From Clostridia bacterium (GTDB taxonomy: Bacteria; Bacillota; Clostridia; Peptostreptococcales; Anaerovoracaceae), in the NCBI GenBank assembly GCA_024682015.1, contig JAIKZT010000315.1, forward strand, positions 1-28,827: a stretch of 28,827 nt of DNA. The letters run 5' to 3'. The notes beneath the pieces are model-generated. The model was not told the DNA's origin, made no database searches, and worked only from the letters and a program-made list of their open reading frames with translations. Below are positions 14,081-22,867 of the stretch, piece after piece; the first letter of the stretch is position 1, and each line of letters opens with the position of its first letter. A program made the position numbers and the translations under genes.

Positions 14081-14194
14081 AAAATAATTCCCGACCCCAG
14101 AGAAAACCACTGCGTTTCAATCCATTTCCGATCATTTTTCCATCTGATAGGCTTTCCGTCGAACAGAGAACCGCCCCAAAGGCAATGCGGGGTG

Positions 14195-14203
14195 TGATAT
14201 ACT
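14195..14203 (+). promoter_or_regulatory. Extended -10 promoter of LRR gene A
   Basis: TGATATACT (extended -10, TGnTATACT) lies 44 bp before the ATG, with no good -35 box. The paralogous gene on the other strand has the same TGnTATACT at almost the same distance. Confidence 0.45.
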
Positions 14204-14247
14204 GAAGACAAGATGAATTCGATCCGCATCTCAGAAAGGACAACGCC

Positions 14248-17200
14248 ATGAAAAGATATATCAGATCCGCATGCATCTGCATCCTTTTGTTCGTCGCCGC
14301 CATCTGTCTTGCTTTCGGGTACGCACACGGCGCGGAAGTGATCGCCAGCGGAAGCTGCGGAACCAGCGCTCGCTGGTCGCTGGACGGCGACGGGACGTTG
14401 ACCGTCTCCGGCAGCGGCTATATGGACGACTATATGACAGTCAATATAAATGGGTGGAACTATGCGCCGTGGCACAGTTACAACAGCCTCATCAAAAGCG
14501 TTGTCATCGAGGAAGGCATCGGGGGCATCGGCTCCTGCGCTTTCAGAGAATGCCGCAATCTCGAAAGCCTCGTCATGCCTGATTCCCTCATCTACGCCAA
14601 CGAGTATGCGTTTTATCATTGTTCTTCCCTGAAGGACATCACCTGGGGAAAGGGTCTGACATTTCTCGGATGGGACTCTTTTAACGGGTGTTACAGTTTG
14701 GAAAGCGTCATCCTTCCGGAGGGTTTCACGATAATGGAAAGAGACGTCTTCTGCCACTGTACCGCTCTGGAGGAGGTTTCGTTTCCGGACAGCATCCGCA
14801 GTATCGGCTACGACGTTTTATACGATACGCCTTTTTACTACAACGAGTCGAACTGGGAGGACGATGTCCTGTACGCCGGCCACATGCTGATCGAGGCCCG
14901 TATGAGCGGCACGGAATCCTATGTCGTCAGGGAAGGAACCATCACCATCGCAGATTACGCGTTTTCAGACCGTGAAGGGCTCATCCTCATCGCCATGCCG
15001 AACAGCCTCCGGCACATCGGTGAATGCGCATTCACCCGCTGTTACGATCTGCGGCAGGCACCGGTCCCGGCCAGTGTTGAAAGCATCGGAGGCCATGCCT
15101 TTACTGACACAGCCATCTTCAACAATGAAAACAACTGGAAGAACGGGATCCTGTACGCCGGCTGCGCGCTGGCTGATGCACGCCTTGATATCACCGGGGC
15201 TTACATTCAAAGCGGCACGACTGTAATCGCGGACTGGGCATTTCTTGATTGTGACGCGCTGAAGGCCATCACGGTTCCGCAGAGCGTTAAACATATCGGC
15301 GTTCTTTCCGTTTCGGGATGCAAGGCGCTGAAGGATGTCTACTATACCGGCACGGAGGAAGAGTGGAACGCCATCGACATAGACAGCAGCAATGATTCCC
15401 TCGGAAAAGCGGCAAAGCATTTCGGCGCGATCGCTATGAAGATCGCCGTCTATTCCACGAACCGCGCACTCTGCATCCAGCCCGGCGAAGCCTTTGATCT
15501 GGGCTTCTGTCTCTATGACCCGGGCAGCGACAAGATCGACCCCGACTGGCAGCAGATGGCCCTGGTTCTGAGCAACACGGAAGTTCTGTCTTTCTCCGAA
15601 TACAAGGAAACCGAGTACGGCTATTCCGTTACGATCACGGGGCTTCAGACCGGTATCTCCGACCTGATCGTGACCGACACGGAGACCGGCATCAGCACAA
15701 CTGTGCGGATCACCGTGCGCGATGAATATGCGCAGGGCCGCAGTTTTCCCATCGAGGCGCTGCCTACGTTCTATCCCGACGTCTGGAGGGATAACAAGAT
15801 CGAAACAAATATCTATAACATGGGCGGTCTTTACGTAAACAACTACAGCTGCTCGCGCAGGGATAAAGTCTACAGCGTCTCCTTCGACGTTTATAACAGC
15901 TGCTGCCACCACGGAGCGGTAGATGTCTTCGACGCACAGGGGCACTGGATCGGGATGGAGGAGATTGAAAAGTTTGGGAATACGGCGACCAGTCTTTACA
16001 AGGTCGGAGAACAGGCTTTCAGTTTTATCGGCGACATTGTTACGGGCGAAATGCTCACATATGAACAGAATTCGTTTGCGCAGAAGACGCACATTGAGAT
16101 CGAAGTGCCTGAAGGGGGATATTTCCGGATCTGCAGCAATACTCTGGTGTCTCCGGGTGTTTACTGCATCAACTGCGGGGAACTGCTGTTCACAATGGCC
16201 ACCAGGGTGATCGACGGGCTCAAGCCCGACAACGACATGAAAGAAGGCTTTGGCGTTCTGTTGCGCGGCGAGATCATGAAAGATCCCGACATACGCGAAG
16301 AGCTCCTGAAAGCGTTCACCGATACGGGAAAAAACGTCCTGTTCGGTTTCCTGAGAGAACTGGACGAGGAAAGTTTCGAGCATCAGATGGCCGATTTCAC
16401 CCGGATCTACATGAACGTCATTGAAAAATACGTCGACTGGAAGCACTGTCTGGAGCTTGCGACCGGGTTTGGTGAAAAGGCCCTGTACAAAGCCATGGGA
16501 CCTGCAGGGCTTACGATGGAAGGCCTTTTCAAATTTGCAGCCGCCTTGAATGATCTGGAGCAGTTAACGGACCTTCGCGAATCCGTTCATTTCACCTATG
16601 CCTCGGTCTATACGCCGACCTGCGGCAGCCGCGTCACCCAGAACGGGGTGACGTTCGATACTGAAGGCAACGTGGACTCGGAAGCGATAGCCCAGGTCTT
16701 CGAGGTCTACGGCGTCGAGACGGGCCTCGGCGAGGTCGACAGCCGCGTCTACAACATCTGCTTCGTCAAGAACGATCAGACGGTGCAGCCCAGCGGGCTC
16801 GTGCAGGTCTCCATCCCCGTCCCGAACGGCTTTGACCCGTCCAGCTGCATGATCTTCCGCCAAAAGGAAAACGGAGCCTGGGAGGAGATCCCATGCGAAC
16901 TGCAGGACGGATTCCTCGTCTTTGAGACGGATCACTTCAGCCTGTACGCCGTAACAGGAACTCCTGCCGCGCTGACTATCGACAGCATGCCGGTCCTGCA
17001 GGATTACCGGCCCGGGGAGATCCTGGATACGGAAGGCCTGCGGCTGTCCTTGGGCGGAGAGACGATCGACAGCGGTTACATCTGCAACCCTTGCGTCCTC
17101 TCTGAAACGGGTGAACAGACTATCACTGTGCGCTACGGGGCTGCAGAAACGACGTTCACTGTCCTGGTGATGGATATTCCGTACGGCATGCCCATGGCGC

Positions 17201-17442
17201 AGAAGAAGGAAGGCAAACTGCACTATTCGGCAGAGACAGGAAGAGCGGGCGGCACCGCGTACATACTCGCTGCTTCCTACGACGAGGACGGGCGATTCCT
17301 CGGTCTGACCATGCAGGAGGTGCCCCGCAACGGAATCTGTTCCGGCGAGATCGAGATCGTGGAAGACGCAGACAACTATAAGATCTTTCAGACAGACATC
17401 GCACTGTCGCCTATGTGTGTAAACTGGTTTGGCGGCGAATAA
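14248..17442 (+). CDS. Large secreted BspA-type leucine-rich repeat protein (paralog A)
   Basis: A 1064-residue exported protein. A signal peptide covers about residues 1-29 (ICILLFVAAICLAFGYAHGA). Residues about 80-390 hold roughly 8 or 9 BspA/LRR_5-type repeats of about 23 residues, such as IGSCAFRECRNLESLVMPDSL, some interrupted by NNWKNGILYAG insertions. From about 397 an Ig-like segment follows, then a central domain (494-850) of unknown type with YSVSFDVYN and GAVDVFDAQGHWIG. Next come a beta segment VQPSGLVQVSIPVPNGFDPSSC and a C-terminal Big_3-like Ig domain with DYRPGEILDTEGLRLSLGGE (about 918-937). There is no LPXTG anchor. Such proteins usually act in adhesion or host/glycan contact, but the role here is not known. 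AAAGGA precedes the ATG. The 3' neighbour is 30 bp away on the same strand. Confidence 0.85.
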   Translation: MKRYIRSACICILLFVAAICLAFGYAHGAEVIASGSCGTSARWSLDGDGTLTVSGSGYMDDYMTVNINGWNYAPWHSYNSLIKSVVIEEGIGGIGSCAFRECRNLESLVMPDSLIYANEYAFYHCSSLKDITWGKGLTFLGWDSFNGCYSLESVILPEGFTIMERDVFCHCTALEEVSFPDSIRSIGYDVLYDTPFYYNESNWEDDVLYAGHMLIEARMSGTESYVVREGTITIADYAFSDREGLILIAMPNSLRHIGECAFTRCYDLRQAPVPASVESIGGHAFTDTAIFNNENNWKNGILYAGCALADARLDITGAYIQSGTTVIADWAFLDCDALKAITVPQSVKHIGVLSVSGCKALKDVYYTGTEEEWNAIDIDSSNDSLGKAAKHFGAIAMKIAVYSTNRALCIQPGEAFDLGFCLYDPGSDKIDPDWQQMALVLSNTEVLSFSEYKETEYGYSVTITGLQTGISDLIVTDTETGISTTVRITVRDEYAQGRSFPIEALPTFYPDVWRDNKIETNIYNMGGLYVNNYSCSRRDKVYSVSFDVYNSCCHHGAVDVFDAQGHWIGMEEIEKFGNTATSLYKVGEQAFSFIGDIVTGEMLTYEQNSFAQKTHIEIEVPEGGYFRICSNTLVSPGVYCINCGELLFTMATRVIDGLKPDNDMKEGFGVLLRGEIMKDPDIREELLKAFTDTGKNVLFGFLRELDEESFEHQMADFTRIYMNVIEKYVDWKHCLELATGFGEKALYKAMGPAGLTMEGLFKFAAALNDLEQLTDLRESVHFTYASVYTPTCGSRVTQNGVTFDTEGNVDSEAIAQVFEVYGVETGLGEVDSRVYNICFVKNDQTVQPSGLVQVSIPVPNGFDPSSCMIFRQKENGAWEEIPCELQDGFLVFETDHFSLYAVTGTPAALTIDSMPVLQDYRPGEILDTEGLRLSLGGETIDSGYICNPCVLSETGEQTITVRYGAAETTFTVLVMDIPYGMPMAQKKEGKLHYSAETGRAGGTAYILAASYDEDGRFLGLTMQEVPRNGICSGEIEIVEDADNYKIFQTDIALSPMCVNWFGGE

Positions 17443-17472
17443 CAACGCATTATTCGCAGAAAGGATGAGAAT

Positions 17473-17868
17473 ATGCTGGCAATCGGCATAAAGGGAAAGA
17501 TGGAACGGATGGTGACGAACGCGCTGTCCGCAAAGGCCATGGGCAGCGGCGAGCTGGACGTGTTTGCGACGCCGGCCATGGTCGCGCTCATCGAAGAGAC
17601 CGCGTGGAGAAGCGTCGCGGGAGAACTGGACGAGGGATGCGGCACCGTCGGCACAAAGCTCGACATTGCGCATACGGCGGCGACGCCTCTTGGCATGAAG
17701 GTCACGTGCGAGACGGAGCTGACCGCGATCGACCGCAGGAAACTCGTGTTCTCCGTGCGCGTATACGACGAAGCCGGCGAGGTCGGCTCGGGCACGCACG
17801 AACGCTTTATCGTGGATAACGCGAAGTTTCAGGCGAAAGCCGACGCAAAGGCGGTGCAGAATGGCTGA
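17473..17868 (+). CDS. Hotdog-fold thioesterase, fluoroacetyl-CoA thioesterase (FlK)-like
   Basis: A 131-residue single hotdog domain. Segments VALIEETAW, IAHTAATPLGMKVT and GSGTHERFIV align with FlK, the Streptomyces thioesterase. The FlK triad Thr42/Glu50/His76 maps to Thr33, Glu41 and His67 with identical spacing (8 and 26 residues), and Gly60 occupies the FlK Gly69 position. Members in Clostridia hydrolyse unidentified acyl-CoAs; fluoroacetate resistance is not implied. The ATG follows AGAAAGGATG. The gene overlaps the next one by 8 bp and lies 30 bp after LRR gene A, so all three may share a transcript. Confidence 0.86.
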   Translation: MLAIGIKGKMERMVTNALSAKAMGSGELDVFATPAMVALIEETAWRSVAGELDEGCGTVGTKLDIAHTAATPLGMKVTCETELTAIDRRKLVFSVRVYDEAGEVGSGTHERFIVDNAKFQAKADAKAVQNG

Positions 17869-18529
17869 CCCAGCTGATGCAAAGCGCTGCGCCATCGTGG
17901 GCGGGGCTCCGATCGGACGTCCGGACCGCATCGTGCCGCTATTGAGAGACGGCGACTTTTTCGTGTACTGCGACAGCGGGCTGAAGCATCTGGATACGCT
18001 CGGCCGCAGACCGGACCTGATCATCGGGGACTTCGACTCGTGGAGAAAGCCGGATAGCTCCGACCCGGCGGACGCGGATCTGCAGGCTGTCGAGACCATC
18101 GTGCTGCCCCGCGAAAAGGACGACACGGACACCATGTTCGCCGTAAAGGAAGGCCTTGCGCGCGGCTTTTCGGACTTCCTGCTGGTCGGGGCGCTCGGCG
18201 GACGCATGGACCATACGCTCGTCAACCTGTACTCCCTGATTTATTTGGCCGAGAAGGGCAAAAACGGGCTCATAGCGGACGATTACTCGCTGTTCAGGAT
18301 AGTTGATACGTCCGGAACATGTGTGGGACCCAAATGGCCGTTTTTCTCGCTGGTCAACCTCGACGGTTCCGCGCACGGCGTGACGATACGCCGCGCGAAA
18401 TTCGAACTCGAGGACGCCGAGATCCCCTGCGGCTACCAGTACGCCACGAGCAACGAGCCGCTGCCCGGCGTCCCCGCAGAAGTTTCCCTGCGCGAAGGCC
18501 GACTGCTGCTGATCTGCGACTGGGAATGA
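17861..18529 (+). CDS. Thiamine pyrophosphokinase
   Basis: A 222-residue protein that transfers pyrophosphate from ATP to thiamine to make thiamine diphosphate. Seen: the N-terminal AIVGGAPIG, DLIIGDFDSW (catalytic acidic segment), LPREKDDTDTMFAVKEGL and VGALGGRMDHTLVNLY, all core motifs of the family, plus a C-terminal beta domain with SLREGRLLLICDWE. The length is usual. Its ATG lies inside the end of the thioesterase gene (8 bp overlap). The stop codon TGA at 18527 is continuous with a REP-like element. The gene is cytoplasmic and unrelated in function to the flanking surface proteins. Confidence 0.92.
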   Translation: MADPADAKRCAIVGGAPIGRPDRIVPLLRDGDFFVYCDSGLKHLDTLGRRPDLIIGDFDSWRKPDSSDPADADLQAVETIVLPREKDDTDTMFAVKEGLARGFSDFLLVGALGGRMDHTLVNLYSLIYLAEKGKNGLIADDYSLFRIVDTSGTCVGPKWPFFSLVNLDGSAHGVTIRRAKFELEDAEIPCGYQYATSNEPLPGVPAEVSLREGRLLLICDWE

Positions 18530-18577
18530 CACTTGGGGACGGTTCTCCGTTCCACGAAAACAGCTGGGGACGGTTCC
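18527..18577 (+). repeat. Two REP-like GGGGACGGTTC elements after the TPK stop
   Basis: The cores GGGGACGGTTC (18535-18545) and GGGGACGGTTCC (18566-18577) lie 31 bp apart in the same orientation. The first begins with the TGA stop codon of the kinase gene (TGACACTTGGGGACGG), corresponding to the TGAGACA part of the other copies. Confidence 0.6.
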
Positions 18578-18613
18578 ATCAACATTGACCGAGACCCCGC
18601 TCTCCATCTGCAT

Positions 18614-18845
18614 GCGCGGCACATAACGATCACAACAGAATGGGTCACTCGTTCAGCGTGACCCGCCTTTCAAAATGCGAATTGCGCCACGGCTGAATCA
18701 GCGGCCGGTTACACGTTCCGCAGTCAGACAGAGCTGTGTATGGGTCCAGCTGCCAGCGGCCAAAAGCAAAGAGAACGGGAACTGACCTTGCACGATCTCG
18801 TTCCCAAATCAGTAAAACATAATCAATAGCAACGAAGACCCGTTG
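18614..18845. repeat. Direct repeat flanking LRR gene B, copy 1
   Basis: A 31 bp segment (18614-18644, beginning GCGCGGCACATAACG) joined to a 202 bp segment (18644-18845, sharing its first base). The same two segments occur at 22519-22549 and 22642-22843. The 202 bp parts differ at only four positions (18681, 18714, 18777, 18783). Its left edge is a hairpin, GGGTCAC with GTGACCC around 9 bases (from 18642). On the minus strand a frame is open through the whole repeat, ending at a stop at 18645-18647. Bases 18846-18941 hold nothing recognisable. Confidence 0.85.
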
Positions 18846-18941
18846 CCACGGCCATGCGTATTTCTTCCGCAAGCGGTGCAGAGAACGCTTCGGCCATTGT
18901 ATCCTGAGTTTGCCGAAGAACAATGCCCTGCCGCGTCAGGT

Positions 18942-21900
18942 CTACTCCAACCCTGTCCAGTAATCCCAATCCGTCCAGGCTTCGCACATCGGATCGCACA
19001 GGACGTCTGCTTCGAAGATCCTGCAGTCCGCCGTGCTTCCGTCCACTTCGACCGTGTTCTCGTATTCGCCCCGGCATGACACTTCCTGTATCTGCACACC
19101 GACGAAACGGCCGTCCTCGTCGTACGAGACGATCAGGACGTAAGCCGTTTCTCCGTTGCAGGGCAGATCAGCCGAGTAATGCAGCGTATCACCGTGCTTC
19201 TGCGCCATGGGCCGTGCAAACGGGACGTCCATCACCATCACGGTAAACGTCGTCTCCGCTGCGCCGTAGTGTACGGTCACGGTCTGCTCTCCATTCCCGG
19301 TAAAGATGCGGGGAGTGCAAATGTAGCCATCTTCAAGCGTCTCTCCGTTCAGCGTGACCCGCAGACCTTCCGTATCCAGCACATCCCCGGGCCGGTAGTC
19401 CTGGCGTTCGGGAAGGCTCTCGACGACCAGCACCTGCCTGCTGCCCATCACCGCATACCGGCTGAAGTGGTCAGTTTCAAACACGAGGAAGCCCTCCTCG
19501 AGCCAAGTCGCCAGAGCAGTCCACGTGCCGTCCTCTTCCTGGCGCCATACGACGCAGGTCGCCGGATCGAGCCCGTCGGGCACAGGCAGCGTGATCTTTA
19601 CCAGTCCAGAAGGCTGCACCGTCTCATCGCTCTTCACAAAGCAGATGTTATACAGCTCGGCGTTGTCAACGGCCTCATCAAAGCCCGGCAGCGTCTCTTC
19701 CACCGCCGCATCGATCACGCGGAACACCTGCATAACGCTCTCCGCGTCGACATTTTCTCCGGTGTCGACCGTCACGCCGTACTGGTTGATATAGCTGCCG
19801 CAGCCAGGCGTATAGACCGTTGCAAACGTGTTGTTTGCAGAACTCAGGAATGAGGCGATCTGCATCATCGCATTCGACTGGCCGTACCATTTGAATCCGG
19901 CTTTCAGCACCGCTCCGGCAGGCCCCATGTATTTATACAGTTCCTGTTCGCCTATGCCCGTCGCGATCTTCAGGCATCCCTTCAGGTCCAGAGAAGAACT
20001 GATCGAATCCACAAAAGCACTGAAGAAGCCTTCCCCTTCCGATTCGCCGAAGGGATCCTGCAGAATGTCCTTGAATCCCGCTTTTCCTGCCTTCTTGACT
20101 GCATTCTTCAATTCTTTGCTCAAAGAAGTCTTAAAGGCATCCAGAACGCTGTTCAATATCTCCTCGTTCGAAAGCAGTTCTTCCTCGACTTCCCCCGTCA
20201 GGGCGTCGTACGCTGCTTCGTAATCTCCGATACCCTTGCTCAGTTCCTTAAGCGAGTTGAGCGTCATATCGAGCGAATTGAGCATAAAAGCAGCAAAGGA
20301 CTCCGCTGCGTTGTTGGAGATCGTAAAGAAGCCTCCGTCCGGAACTTTGAACGAAACCGACGTCTTTTTTGCGACCGAATCCTGCTGATACGTCCAGATG
20401 TCACCCGAGCGGAAATCGTCGATCAGATAGTACAATTGCTCGCCGGCTGTCCATATCTTCGTAGGCAGCGCCTCGAACTTCTTGATCTCGCGCCATCCGA
20501 TCCATTTGCCATCCGCGTCGAAGATGTCCACCGCGCCTGCGTGCGGGCATTCGTTGTAAACGTCGAAAGACACGGAATACCCGCCAGCCGTCTTTTCGCA
20601 GGCATAACTGTTTACATACAGTCCGGACATATCGTAAATGTTCGTCTCGATCTTGCTCTCGTTCTTCCAGGTTTTCGGATAGAACGTCGGCAGGCCGTCG
20701 ACCGCATAACTGCGCGTCTGCGCATAGTCGTCGTACACCCGGATGCGCACAGTCGTGCTGAGCCCGCTGTCTGTATCGGTGACCGTCAGATACGTCTCAC
20801 CGGCTTTCAGCGCCGTGGCGGTGACCCCATAGCCATAGGGGGTCACTTCGTATGCTGAAAGCGAGATGACAGTCGGGTCGCTGAGGGTGAGTGCCATCTG
20901 CTGCCAGGACGACTCGAGAATTCCGGACTGAACGCGCAGAAACCCGAAGGACAGTCCCATGTCCGTGCCCGTCTTCAATTCCATTGAACGATTCGTAGAG
21001 ATCACTGCAACCTTCCGCTCCGGAACGAGATAGTGGATGCGGACGTTCTTACCGAAGAGATCAGTTAAGTCGTAATCCGGATAAACAGAATGCAGTTCGC
21101 CTTCCATTCCCTCGAAATACACATCTTCGACATCGGACAGTTTGAAGGCTTCGTCATTTACGGCAAAATAACCGCTCGTTTGGCTCAGTATCGTAACGGT
21201 CTTGAGGTGGCATCTGTAGAAGGTATAATTTCCAAACTCTTTGAGATTATGCCCCACGAGAACATGCTCCAGGGACGTGCAATTGTTAAACGCGTTACTG
21301 CCGATGCTTGTGACGCTGTCCGGAATCGCAATGGACAGCAGCGACGTGCAGTTGCTGAAGGTGGACGCAGGGATGCTGGTAAGATTTGGCGACAGCATGG
21401 CATCCACCAAGGAGGAGCAGTCGCTGAAAACACCTGTCTCCAGCGTGGTAAACCCGCTTGGCAGAGCAATGGTGCGGAGAGCTGTACACTTTTCGAAAGC
21501 CCCAACCTTGATAGTTGTCAGTGCTGCGGGAAGAACGATGTGCTCCAACGATTCACAGCCGCTGAAAACCTGCTTTCCGATTGATGTGAGCGTATCCGGA
21601 AGGCGTACGGATACGAGATTGCTGCAGCGGTAAAAAGCATACTCGCCGATCCGTGTGACGCCGTCCGGAATGTTGACGCTTATAAGACCAGTGCATTCAT
21701 AGAATAAGCTCGAACCGATAATTTCTACCGTCTCCGGGATCTCGAAAGATTTCAGCGACGTGCATTCACGGAAGCACCCTCCGACGAGGCTCGTGATCGT
21801 GTCGGGCAGTTCCACGTCTGTGAGGCTGGAACAGCCCGCAAACGTATTCTGCGGAACTTTCGTCATGCCCCTGCCGAAGGCCGCCTTTTTCAGGTTCGTG

Positions 21901-22397
21901 CAAGCTTCAAACACACCGACTTCCATCACGACGACGCTATCCGGTATGCGGACCTCTTCCAGCGACCTGCATTTGAAGAATGCGCCTTCCCTCAATACCG
22001 TTACAGAATCCGGTATGCAGACATTTTCCAGCGCAAAACAGCTGTTAAAAGCATCATCCTCGATTGCCGTTAGGGTATCGGGGATCTGGACGCTGCGAAG
22101 GTTGTAACAGTTAAAAAACGCCTTCCTGCCGATGGCTGTAATCCCCGGCTCGATGATCACGTGAAGAATCTGGCTTTTGTATTTGCCCCAGGCATTGGAT
22201 GCCTGGTTGTTGATCGAACCGGCCTCGCGCGTGGCGCTGATCGCGAGCGTTCCATCATCTGTCAGTTCCCAATGAGCATAGGAAGACAGCTCGCCGCTGT
22301 CAACGATCTCTGCCGCATGAGCGGCCTGTGCACTCAGGCAAAAGGTTATTGTCAGGCACAGCAGTCCCAGCAGCACGAATCTCCGCATTGTACGCAT
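18942..22397 (-). CDS. Large secreted BspA-type leucine-rich repeat protein (paralog B)
   Basis: A 1151-residue exported protein with the same plan as the protein at 14248-17442. A signal peptide covers about residues 1-29 (FVLLGLLCLTITFCLSAQAAHA). Residues about 75-430 hold some 14 clean LRR_5 repeats of about 23 residues, such as IPDSVTSIGSNAFNNCTSLEHV, more than in paralog A. Then follow the Ig-like part (from about 462), the central domain with YSVSFDVYNECPHAGAVDIFDADG (from about 554), a helical stretch rich in Lys/Glu (KELKNAVKKAGKAG), the VQPSGLVKITLPVPDGLDP segment, and a C-terminal Big_3-like domain with DYRPGDVLDTEGLRVTLNGE (about 990). There is no cell-wall anchor. ATG 22397 lies 7 bases after AGGAGG. 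The gene is flanked on both sides by the 202 bp direct repeat. Confidence 0.85.
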   Translation of the reverse strand: MRTMRRFVLLGLLCLTITFCLSAQAAHAAEIVDSGELSSYAHWELTDDGTLAISATREAGSINNQASNAWGKYKSQILHVIIEPGITAIGRKAFFNCYNLRSVQIPDTLTAIEDDAFNSCFALENVCIPDSVTVLREGAFFKCRSLEEVRIPDSVVVMEVGVFEACTNLKKAAFGRGMTKVPQNTFAGCSSLTDVELPDTITSLVGGCFRECTSLKSFEIPETVEIIGSSLFYECTGLISVNIPDGVTRIGEYAFYRCSNLVSVRLPDTLTSIGKQVFSGCESLEHIVLPAALTTIKVGAFEKCTALRTIALPSGFTTLETGVFSDCSSLVDAMLSPNLTSIPASTFSNCTSLLSIAIPDSVTSIGSNAFNNCTSLEHVLVGHNLKEFGNYTFYRCHLKTVTILSQTSGYFAVNDEAFKLSDVEDVYFEGMEGELHSVYPDYDLTDLFGKNVRIHYLVPERKVAVISTNRSMELKTGTDMGLSFGFLRVQSGILESSWQQMALTLSDPTVISLSAYEVTPYGYGVTATALKAGETYLTVTDTDSGLSTTVRIRVYDDYAQTRSYAVDGLPTFYPKTWKNESKIETNIYDMSGLYVNSYACEKTAGGYSVSFDVYNECPHAGAVDIFDADGKWIGWREIKKFEALPTKIWTAGEQLYYLIDDFRSGDIWTYQQDSVAKKTSVSFKVPDGGFFTISNNAAESFAAFMLNSLDMTLNSLKELSKGIGDYEAAYDALTGEVEEELLSNEEILNSVLDAFKTSLSKELKNAVKKAGKAGFKDILQDPFGESEGEGFFSAFVDSISSSLDLKGCLKIATGIGEQELYKYMGPAGAVLKAGFKWYGQSNAMMQIASFLSSANNTFATVYTPGCGSYINQYGVTVDTGENVDAESVMQVFRVIDAAVEETLPGFDEAVDNAELYNICFVKSDETVQPSGLVKITLPVPDGLDPATCVVWRQEEDGTWTALATWLEEGFLVFETDHFSRYAVMGSRQVLVVESLPERQDYRPGDVLDTEGLRVTLNGETLEDGYICTPRIFTGNGEQTVTVHYGAAETTFTVMVMDVPFARPMAQKHGDTLHYSADLPCNGETAYVLIVSYDEDGRFVGVQIQEVSCRGEYENTVEVDGSTADCRIFEADVLCDPMCEAWTDWDYWTGLE

Positions 22398-22445
22398 ATC
22401 AGGTCCTCCTGTTTCCAGTTCACTATCGAGTGAGTTAATAATTTA

Positions 22446-22454
22446 GTATACCAT
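22446..22454 (-). promoter_or_regulatory. Extended -10 promoter of LRR gene B
   Basis: The minus strand reads TGGTATACT, 48 bp before the ATG, the same TGnTATACT form as in paralog A. No clear -35 box. Confidence 0.45.
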
Positions 22455-22518
22455 AGAAACTGGCGCGGCGGACATAGGAACCTCCATCTGTCCGTGTGCA
22501 AACATCCAATCTGTCCGT

Positions 22519-22843
22519 GCGCGGCACATAACGATCACAGCAGAATGGGACACGGTATTTCCGTGTCCCATCGTCTATTCTTTGGTTTGTGCCACGCTGG
22601 AAGAGCTGTTCCCGTGACCCGGCTTCTCTTTTCCTGAAGGGGTCACTCGTTCAGCGTGACCCGCCTTTCAAAATGCGATTTGCGCCACGGCTGAATCAGC
22701 GGCCGGTTACATGTTCCGCAGTCAGACAGAGCTGTGTATGGGTCCAGCTGCCAGCGGCCAAAAGCAAAGAGAACTGGAACGGACCTTGCACGATCTCGTT
22801 CCCAAATCAGTAAAACATAATCAATAGCAACGAAGACCCGTTG
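22519..22843. repeat. Direct repeat flanking LRR gene B, copy 2, with 92 bp extra
   Basis: The 31 bp segment (22519-22549) and the 202 bp segment (22642-22843) match copy 1 at 18614-18845 in the same orientation about 4.0 kb away. Here they are separated by 92 bp (22550-22641) that copy 1 lacks; the junctions lie at GGG in both cases. The open minus-strand frame through the 202 bp part is kept. Confidence 0.85.
22545..22571. terminator. Perfect 11 bp hairpin at the edge of the 92 bp segment
   Basis: ATGGGACACGG and CCGTGTCCCAT surround the loop TATTT. No strong T run follows (CGTCTATTCTTT on the plus strand), so a terminator role is doubtful. It may be a relative of the GGGACA-type ends of the REP-like elements. 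Confidence 0.35.
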
Positions 22844-22867
22844 GCGCGCAAAGCACATCCCTTCGGC

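Noticed and set aside
14965..18225. Long minus-strand ORFs of 493 and 553 codons over LRR gene A and its neighbours
   Set aside because: Antisense to well supported plus-strand genes; no motifs and no start signals.
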